From: Planctomycetota bacterium
GTDB taxonomy: Bacteria > Planctomycetota > Phycisphaerae > Sedimentisphaerales > UBA12454
DNA length: 12,835 bases
Assembly: GCA_018828825.1 (NCBI GenBank)
Contig: JAHJUV010000062.1
Location: forward strand, 1-12,835
Reading direction: 5' to 3'
The notes below the pieces were generated by a model, which was given only the letters and a program-made list of their open reading frames with translations, made no database searches and had not been told where the DNA came from. Shown in pieces: positions 5,716 through 11,508 of the stretch (positions within the stretch are counted from its first letter, which is position 1; the number at the start of each line of letters is the position of its first letter). A program made the position numbers and the translations under genes.

Positions 5716-7464
5716 ATGCGTCTATCCGCCAGGATGCAAAAAAGACAATGGCATATTTTACCTGCCGACCCAATTGCGGGTCAGCTTGTCGAAGAGCTCA
5801 AAATCCCGCCTATTCTTGCCCAGGTCCTCGTCAATCGTCAGATAAAAACTCCCGACCAGGCAAAATCTTTTCTCAATCCCAAACTCAACGACCTTATCGA
5901 GCCTGACCAGATGCCCGGCATGAGTGCCGCCGTCGGTAGAATCGAAAAAGCCGTCAAAGATAAACAGAAAATCACAATCTACGGCGATTATGACGTTGAT
6001 GGCATTACTGCAGTTTCGATTTTGCTCGGCCTTTTCCGCCTCCTCGGCGCCGAAGTCGATTATTACATCCCGCACAGGGTCGATGAAGGCTACGGCCTCA
6101 ACATCGAAGCTATCGACCAGATTGCCCGCGCCGGCACAAAGCTCCTGATTACCGTCGATTGCGGCATAAGCGCTTTCGATTCTGCCATCGTCGCACAGGA
6201 AAAAGGCATCGACCTCGTAATTACCGACCATCATCGTCCCTCGCCCGATGGCAAACTCCCTTACGCCGTCGCCATCGTACATCCGAATCTCGACAAAAAC
6301 TATCCCGCCCAGTTTAGCTCAGGCGCAACCGTCGCCTTCAAGCTCGCCTGGGCCGTTGTCAATCGTATCAAAGGCGCATCGCCAACCCCGCCGCATCTTA
6401 AAGAGTATCTCATCAACGCAACCGTCTTTGCCGCGATGGGTACTATCGCCGATGTCGTTGACCTCCGCGATGAAAACAGAATCATCGGCAGCTTCGGCCT
6501 CCGCGCAATCTCCGAATCGTCGCTCCCCGGCATAGAGGCCCTCATAAACGTCGCCGGCGTAAAGAGCAAAACCATCGACAGTTTCCACATCGGCTTTTGC
6601 CTCGCTCCCGTCCTCAACGCCGCCGGCAGAATGGGCCACGCTCGCCTCGCCGTCGAATTGCTCACAAGCGACAACTCCTTAAAAGCCATCCGCATCGCAG
6701 AATATCTCAAGGAACAGAACAAACAGCGCCAGCAGCTTGAAAAGAAAATCTTTAAGCACGCCTGCTCTATGATGACCGACCGTGGCTTCGACCATCCCGA
6801 CAGAAAAACCATCGTCCTCGCCAGCGACCAGTGGCACACCGGCGTTATCGGCATCGTCGCCTCAAGACTGGTCGATAAATTCTATAAACCCACGATTCTT
6901 TTGAACATCGCAAACGGCAAATCGCAGGGTTCGGGCCGTTCTATCGAAGGCTTCGACGTCCTTGCTGCCGTCACCGCCTGCCGCAAACATCTCAACTCTT
7001 TCGGCGGTCACGCTATGGCCGCCGGCCTTACCATCGACGCCGACAAAATCGACGCCTTCTGTGAAGATTTCGAAAACTACGCCGCCGCAAACTGGAACGA
7101 AGAAGAATTTGTCAGCCGCCTCGAAATCGACGCCGTCTGTTCACTTGCCGACCTGTCCGTCCCGACCGTCAGATTGCTTTCTACGCTCGGCCCATTTGGA
7201 AGCGGTAATCCTTCGCCCGTCTTCGTCGCAAAAGGCGTTAGGCTTAACGCCTCGCCGCGCAGGGTAGGCGTCAGCGGCACACATCTCCAGTTGGCCGTCA
7301 CCGACAAAACCGCTTCCGTCAGGTGTATTGGCTTTGGTATGGCACATCTCGAAAAAAAATTATTGGAAAACGAATTCTTCAATATCGCCTTTGAGCCCCA
7401 GATTGACACATTCTACGGCGGCCCAGCGGTTCAATTAGTTTTAAACGACATCCAATTCGAATAA
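5716..7464 (+). CDS. recJ: Single-stranded-DNA-specific 5'-3' exonuclease RecJ
   Basis: RecJ degrades single-stranded DNA 5' to 3' in recombination repair and mismatch repair. The 582-residue protein has the DHH phosphoesterase motifs in order: YGDYDVDGITA (89-99), LITVDCGIS (144-152) and VITDHHRP (168-175), followed by VHPN (188-191). These carry the metal-binding aspartates and histidines. Motif NAAGRMGHA (301-309) follows. The DHHA1 region contains WHTGVIGIVASRL (373-385), GSGRS (405-409) and GGHAMAAG (430-437). An OB-like domain closes the protein (about 465-580). Length is in the normal range for the family. ATG 5716 has TAAGG 7 nt upstream; ATG at codon 7 is a possible alternative. Codons end mostly in C, unlike the secretin gene downstream. 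It is transcribed alone from its own strong promoter and converges with tsaB. Confidence 0.96.
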   Translation: MRLSARMQKRQWHILPADPIAGQLVEELKIPPILAQVLVNRQIKTPDQAKSFLNPKLNDLIEPDQMPGMSAAVGRIEKAVKDKQKITIYGDYDVDGITAVSILLGLFRLLGAEVDYYIPHRVDEGYGLNIEAIDQIARAGTKLLITVDCGISAFDSAIVAQEKGIDLVITDHHRPSPDGKLPYAVAIVHPNLDKNYPAQFSSGATVAFKLAWAVVNRIKGASPTPPHLKEYLINATVFAAMGTIADVVDLRDENRIIGSFGLRAISESSLPGIEALINVAGVKSKTIDSFHIGFCLAPVLNAAGRMGHARLAVELLTSDNSLKAIRIAEYLKEQNKQRQQLEKKIFKHACSMMTDRGFDHPDRKTIVLASDQWHTGVIGIVASRLVDKFYKPTILLNIANGKSQGSGRSIEGFDVLAAVTACRKHLNSFGGHAMAAGLTIDADKIDAFCEDFENYAAANWNEEEFVSRLEIDAVCSLADLSVPTVRLLSTLGPFGSGNPSPVFVAKGVRLNASPRRVGVSGTHLQLAVTDKTASVRCIGFGMAHLEKKLLENEFFNIAFEPQIDTFYGGPAVQLVLNDIQFE

Positions 7465-7469
7465 TCACT

Positions 7470-7568
7470 TTATCCGAAATTCAAAACCGCGTGTTTCCCG
7501 TGATATTTCTTTGCCGCCTCGTCGTATGCTTTCTCCGCTTTTATTTCGCTCTTGAAGTTTCTTCCGCT
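7470..7568 (-). pseudogene. Remnant of an AP2 DNA-binding domain (C-terminal end only)
   Basis: On the - strand, in the frame one base before that of tsaB, 32 codons between a TGA (complement of 7569-7571) and a TAA (7470-7472) encode a typical end of an AP2/ERF-type domain. The pattern NFKSE…AEKAYDEAAKKYHGKHAVLNF matches the family consensus in which AA.AYD.AA..HG..A.LNF forms the helix and last strand. No start codon is present and the first two thirds of the domain are missing. Bacterial AP2 domains are best known from phage and mobile HNH homing endonucleases, so this is probably the stub of such a gene. The first 28 nt overlap the tsaB 3' end and the TAA lies 5 nt from the recJ stop. The similarity is judged by eye from known family features. 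Confidence 0.62.
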
Positions 7569-8251
7569 TCAGGTCTGCGGAGATACAGTGGCACAAGGCC
7601 CACGGGGTCGGAAAATTTATTCTCCATCGCCATTTTCGCCCCGATTCTGAAAACATTTGATGCCCTGGGCGACCAGTATTTCTTGTCAAGTATTCTAATA
7701 TTATTAGTTTCGAACTTTTTGGCGTAGTAGAGCAAACCTTCCCCAAGCAGCCAAATTGGTTCACTATCAAATTTTTCTTTGAACTGTTCGGCGGTCATCA
7801 TACAGTCAGGCAGAGTCTTTTCCCAAGTGCCGTTTTTCCTTTCGAACGCTGCGATGAAAAACTGGTTTCTCTTTGCATCGATTATGGTGGCAATTTTCTC
7901 CATTTTTACATCATCTACATTCATCGCCATCGCTTCGCTGGTATGTACAGCGACGATTTTACTCTGTGCGGCAAGTGCCATCATCTTTGCGACCGTTACG
8001 GAGATTCGGATTCCGGTGAAACTGCCCGGCCCAATTGAAATGTAGATATGTCCTATCTTGTTAAAATTTTTTCTGGATTTTTCCAAAAGTTCCGTTATAG
8101 TACCGAATAATTCGGCACTATGCCGAAGTGGGGCAGAAAAGGTTTTTTCGTCCGATAAATCTTGTCCACAACCAATGGCTACAGACCCTATTCTGCCGGT
8201 AGTTTCCAAAGCTACGGCGGATATTTGGTGTGTAATTGCTGATTTTTCCAT
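7541..8251 (-). CDS. tsaB: tRNA threonylcarbamoyladenosine (t6A) biosynthesis protein TsaB
   Basis: TsaB is the inactive ASKHA-fold partner that binds TsaD (with TsaE) for transfer of the threonylcarbamoyl group to A37 of ANN-decoding tRNAs. The 236-residue length is normal. It shows the N-terminal strand AVALETTGR (12-20), LRHSAEL (42-48) and the hallmark SIGPGSFTGIRI (72-83), and it ends with the usual PLYLRRPEAE (221-230). The last residues (about 228-236) and the stop codon lie within the AP2 remnant read in another frame, so an insertion seems to have supplied the tail. ATG is the complement of 8249-8251; no strong Shine-Dalgarno is seen. It stands alone, without tsaD, tsaE or rimI nearby. 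It converges with recJ, and I see no terminator between them. Confidence 0.94.
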   Translation of the reverse strand: MEKSAITHQISAVALETTGRIGSVAIGCGQDLSDEKTFSAPLRHSAELFGTITELLEKSRKNFNKIGHIYISIGPGSFTGIRISVTVAKMMALAAQSKIVAVHTSEAMAMNVDDVKMEKIATIIDAKRNQFFIAAFERKNGTWEKTLPDCMMTAEQFKEKFDSEPIWLLGEGLLYYAKKFETNNIRILDKKYWSPRASNVFRIGAKMAMENKFSDPVGLVPLYLRRPEAEETSRAK

Positions 8252-8377
8252 AACTTCAGTTATTTTAGTGAATTATCAGTTTTGCATATCTTGTTGAGCG
8301 ACTTTTTTTGAGAAGATTTTGCTCTATAACTGCCCTTTAGCTGCCGATGTAACTACCGAATAATAATGGATATTTTG

Positions 8378-8405
8378 ATTATACAATGCAACTTGAAAAA
8401 CGCAA
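8378..8405 (-). promoter_or_regulatory. Possible tsaB promoter
   Basis: On the - strand, TTGCGT (complement of 8400-8405) and a perfect TATAAT (complement of 8378-8383) are separated by 16 nt. The leader would be about 120 nt. The -35 is weak. Confidence 0.35.
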
Positions 8406-8430
8406 AATATTATAAATGCCTAAATTTGAC

Positions 8431-8459
8431 TTGAAAAAAATGAAAATTTTTGTTAAAAT
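8431..8459 (+). promoter_or_regulatory. Possible secretin-gene promoter
   Basis: TTGAAA (8431-8436) and TAAAAT (8454-8459) are separated by 17 nt in an A+T-rich context. A second -10-like TATAAT at 8529-8534 has no good -35, so it may need an activator or be fortuitous. Confidence 0.4.
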
Positions 8460-8473
8460 AGATAATCTCGGTA

Positions 8474-8538
8474 ACAGTAGTAAAATCAATAAGATATATG
8501 CAACCGAACAGTATAGTAAAAGGGACAGTATAATAAAG
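8474..8538 (+). repeat. Three ACAGTA-type direct repeats in 17-nt phase
   Basis: ACAGTAGTAAAAT (8474), ACAGTATAGTAAAAG (8508) and ACAGTATAATAAAG (8525) start 34 and 17 nt apart. The slot at 8491 is too diverged to count. They lie between the proposed promoter and the secretin start and could be regulator-binding sites. The last copy contains the TATAAT at 8529. Confidence 0.45.
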
Positions 8539-8580
8539 AGAGCGTTATCTTATTACATCTGTTAAATGATTAATTTGTAC

Positions 8581-8586
8581 AGGAGA
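8581..8586 (+). promoter_or_regulatory. Shine-Dalgarno that sets a GTG start for the secretin
   Basis: AGGAGA lies 6 nt before GTG 8593. The in-frame ATG 8566 has no such site, and starting there would put the Shine-Dalgarno inside the coding region. Confidence 0.7.
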
Positions 8587-8592
8587 CAACCA

Positions 8593-11412
8593 GTGTCTAT
8601 AGGGATATCGACGGCGAGATGGCATGTAAGAGTCATTTTGACGGTGCTATTAATTTTGGGTTTGACTGCTTCGCTTAGCCTGGCGGCAAGCGACACAGCG
8701 ACCAAAGCTCAGACCATGCGTCAGACAGGCAAACAGATTCTTGAAGTTGGTTATGAGCAGTACCGCAGAGGTATGTACGATGATGCGAAAACAACGCTTG
8801 AAAAAGCAGCGGCATATCGCCAATATCTCAGCGTCTCTGATGCAAGCAAACTTGACGAACTTCTTGAGCAGTTGAGTTCACAGCCGAGTCCTCCGGTCAG
8901 TCAGCCTGAGCAGGTAATTGTAGAGCAACAGACAGAACCGGTAATTGTAGAGCAGGATGTAAATCAGGTGGTTGTTATTGAACAGCCGCTCCAGCCCCAG
9001 CAGCCCGACATAAATTCTGAATATATCGAATTTGTGCTCGTAAATGAGAGCGATATCAATCAGGCAGCTCAACCACAAGCACCTGTTCAGCCGCAGGTTT
9101 ATCCGGAGTTTATTGCCCCTGCTCCTCAGGCTGATGTGAATTATATTATAATTGATGTAGATAAACTAAATCAGCAGCCAACCCAGCCCCAATCCTATGT
9201 TGCCCCAGCTCCGCAGGAGCAGGAAAAGGAAAGCTATATTGAGGTTGTTAAGCAGAAGCAGCGTATTCAGCAGAGCTATACAAAAGCCGTTGTCAATGAA
9301 GCTATTACAAAGGCAAAAGAATATGCGGATAAAGAGGATTTTGCGAAAGCCCGGGGTGAGATATCACGTGCCTCCGCAGTCGTTGAGAAAAACAAACTGC
9401 TTCTCGGCGATGCGGATTATACACAGTATGCCGCGACTTTGCAACAGCTTATGAGTGAAATCGAGACGCGCAGGTCAGCGATAGAAAGTCAAAAGGCTGA
9501 AAAAGCCAGGGCCGAAGCGAAAATATCACAGGAAAAACTCAGAGCCCAGCAGACTGCCGACAAAAAACAAAGAATACAAAGCCTTTTGTCGCATTCGGCC
9601 GAATACCAGGAGCAGCAGAGATACGATGAAGCTCTTGCCGAAATTGAAACAGTTTTAGCCATCGACCCGATAAACAGGGAAGCATTGAGAAGCAAACAAA
9701 TGCTCGAAGATATCATAAATCTTCGAACACAGCTCGAGGTAAAGCGCGAAATCGGGCGTCAGGAGGAAGCCATATTTACCGATACACAAAGGTCTATGAT
9801 TCCTCATTCAGGCATAAAGCCCACATATCCTCGCAATTGGCAGGACATTGTTGCCAAAAGGAAGCCAAGTATAATCTCCGGTCTTCCTCCTGAGGATATA
9901 GCAGTTTATGAGCAGCTTAAAACCATAGTTGATTTGTCATCTCTTACTCCGGATACTCCGCTGAACGAAGCAATAGAGATTATAAAAACTTCGGTTGACC
10001 CGCCGTTAAAAATAATTGTCAGGTGGAGAGACCTTGATGAAAACGCATATATCGAGCCTGATACGATTATTGGCATGCAGGGTATTAGCGGTATATCGGC
10101 AGGAAAAGCCTTAAAGGAATTGCTGAATACGGTTTCCGGTGGTTTTGCTAATATAGATTATGCTGTGGAGGACGGTATTATAACTATAGCAACAAGAGCG
10201 TCTTTGCCGGACAAACTTGTTACACATGTTTATGATATTACCGAGCTTATTGGCAGGACGGCCCAGTTTGAGGCAGACTTGGAGATTAGTACGGGTGGCG
10301 TCGAAGGTGGTGGTGGTGGTGGTGATGCTACAATCGAAGATGCGATTGAACGGCAAACTGCCGAGACTGTAATAGAAATGATACAGGAAACTATTGAACC
10401 TTTAAGCTGGTTAATCAACGGCGGCGAGGGCACAATGAGCGCTCACGGTAATAAACTTGTGGTAAGCCAAACCCCGCAGATCCACGAACAGGTTCAAAAA
10501 CTTCTCCTTGAAGACCTTCGCGAATCGCTTGGTCAGCAGGTTTCGATAGAAACCAGATTTTTGTTTGTTACCGAAAACTTCCTTGAGGACATTGGTTTTG
10601 GTATTAGTAGGTTAACTGTACCTTCAGGGAATCTTTTTGGCAGTCCTTATACATTTATGGATTTCCAGTTTGGTCACGGCAGTAATGTTACTCCAACAGA
10701 TACGTCTATATCAGGAAACTTGGCTGAGAGTGTCATGGCATCGGCAGTTCAGCTTGCCGGCGGCGTACAATATGGTTCGGTATTGGACGATTTAACTGTT
10801 GCGTTTTTCTTAAGAGCGGTTCAGTCTCACAGAGATGCTAAAGTCCTTACCGCACCAAGGGTTACAGTTCTCAGCGGCGAATCGGCTTATATCAGAGTAA
10901 TCAAAGAAACAACTTATGTTTCAGATTATGAATTTGAGGACATAACATCTTCAACTGATGGTGCGCCGATAAGAATTATTGCCAATACTACGAGAGATAT
11001 TATAAGTGGCGGTGTTGTGCTTAATGTAACTCCGACAATAAGCGCCGACAAAAAATATGTTACCCTTCTAATCGGCACTAACTATACAAAGACAAATCTT
11101 TCTGAGGATTTCGTTTATTCTGCGACTACCGGTCAGGCGTTCCCGATTTCGCTGCCTACTTCGGAGGTTTCTGAAATTCAAACTCGTGTGAATGTTCCTG
11201 ACGGAGGCACGCTGCTCATCGGCGGTCAGAAACTCGGCGCCGAGATTAATAAGGAATCAGGTGTACCGGGCCTTTCAAAAATACCGGTTATTGGTCGGCT
11301 GTTCAGCAGCCGCAGCAAGGTAAAGGACCAGGATGTCCTGCTTGTGCTTGTAAAGCCGACAATTATCCTGCAGCAGGAAGCTGAACGCGAAGCTTTTGCT
11401 CCTCTTGAGTAA
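8593..11412 (+). CDS. Secretin-family outer-membrane channel with TPR and Q/P-rich N-terminal region
   Basis: Secretins form outer-membrane rings in type II/III secretion and type IV pili. From GTG 8593 the protein has 939 residues. A signal peptide spans about 1-32 (hydrophobic core from about 13, LSLAA end). A TPR-like helix pair lies at about 45-85. A Q/P-rich region (about 95-215) carries repeated short hydrophobic strands. Helical TPR-like and coiled-coil segments follow (about 230-390). An N0/STN-like domain is at about 455-535, then a conserved THVYDIT strand (544-550). A Gly run of six GGT codons (572-577) precedes a Secretin_N-like fold (about 600-650). The secretin core spans about 650-925, with QVSIETRFLFV, VLTAPRVTVLSG, GVVLNVTPTIS, GGTLLIGGQK and VPGLSKIPVIGRLF. 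No other secretion or pilus gene is in the window, so the machine it serves is unknown. Codons end more often in A or T than in recJ. A strong terminator follows. Confidence 0.88.
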   Translation: MSIGISTARWHVRVILTVLLILGLTASLSLAASDTATKAQTMRQTGKQILEVGYEQYRRGMYDDAKTTLEKAAAYRQYLSVSDASKLDELLEQLSSQPSPPVSQPEQVIVEQQTEPVIVEQDVNQVVVIEQPLQPQQPDINSEYIEFVLVNESDINQAAQPQAPVQPQVYPEFIAPAPQADVNYIIIDVDKLNQQPTQPQSYVAPAPQEQEKESYIEVVKQKQRIQQSYTKAVVNEAITKAKEYADKEDFAKARGEISRASAVVEKNKLLLGDADYTQYAATLQQLMSEIETRRSAIESQKAEKARAEAKISQEKLRAQQTADKKQRIQSLLSHSAEYQEQQRYDEALAEIETVLAIDPINREALRSKQMLEDIINLRTQLEVKREIGRQEEAIFTDTQRSMIPHSGIKPTYPRNWQDIVAKRKPSIISGLPPEDIAVYEQLKTIVDLSSLTPDTPLNEAIEIIKTSVDPPLKIIVRWRDLDENAYIEPDTIIGMQGISGISAGKALKELLNTVSGGFANIDYAVEDGIITIATRASLPDKLVTHVYDITELIGRTAQFEADLEISTGGVEGGGGGGDATIEDAIERQTAETVIEMIQETIEPLSWLINGGEGTMSAHGNKLVVSQTPQIHEQVQKLLLEDLRESLGQQVSIETRFLFVTENFLEDIGFGISRLTVPSGNLFGSPYTFMDFQFGHGSNVTPTDTSISGNLAESVMASAVQLAGGVQYGSVLDDLTVAFFLRAVQSHRDAKVLTAPRVTVLSGESAYIRVIKETTYVSDYEFEDITSSTDGAPIRIIANTTRDIISGGVVLNVTPTISADKKYVTLLIGTNYTKTNLSEDFVYSATTGQAFPISLPTSEVSEIQTRVNVPDGGTLLIGGQKLGAEINKESGVPGLSKIPVIGRLFSSRSKVKDQDVLLVLVKPTIILQQEAEREAFAPLE

Positions 11413-11438
11413 TTGAACTTTTATGGAAATTACAAAGG

Positions 11439-11500
11439 CCCCCTCTCCCCTATGCTTTCTTGCGGCGAAAGCAAGAATAGGGGAAGCGAGGGGGTTTTTT
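11439..11500 (+). terminator. Strong intrinsic terminator after the secretin gene
   Basis: CCCCCTC (11439-11445) pairs with GAGGGGG (11488-11494), and CCCCTAT (11447-11453) pairs with ATAGGGG (11477-11483). A top helix TCTTGC/GCAAGA (11458-11463 with 11471-11476) closes loop GGCGAAA. Six Ts follow at 11495-11500. On the - strand no T-run follows, so it mainly ends the secretin transcript. It is related to the hairpin after pssA. Confidence 0.82.
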
Positions 11501-11508
11501 ATGACCTG

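Larger units (their letters stand above)
8252..8592. promoter_or_regulatory. Divergent A+T-rich regulatory region, tsaB / secretin
   Basis: This stretch of about 340 nt has no gene. It holds the probable promoters of tsaB (- strand) and of the secretin gene (+ strand), a set of related direct repeats at 8474-8538, and a Shine-Dalgarno at 8581-8586. No RNA gene or strong terminator hairpin was recognised. Confidence 0.6.

Noticed and set aside
5758..6282. 174-codon open frame antisense to recJ
   Set aside because: It lies wholly inside the DHH region of recJ and arises from its codon bias; no independent signal.
7541..7568. Programmed frameshift producing a TsaB-AP2 fusion
   Set aside because: The frames overlap by 28 nt, but I see no slippery heptamer or downstream structure, and TsaB already ends with its normal C-terminal motif. 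A broken insertion explains the data better.
7465..7770. 101-codon - strand frame at the tsaB 3' end
   Set aside because: It is a third frame overlapping tsaB. The meaningful signal in the region is the shorter AP2 frame, not this one.
8426..8459. TTGACT (8426) with TAAAAT (8454) as promoter
   Set aside because: The 22-nt spacer is too long; TTGAAA at 8431 with a 17-nt spacer fits better.
10306..10323. (GGT)6 microsatellite as a phase-variation switch
   Set aside because: It is a triplet repeat inside the coding frame, so length changes would only alter a glycine linker and not switch the gene off.
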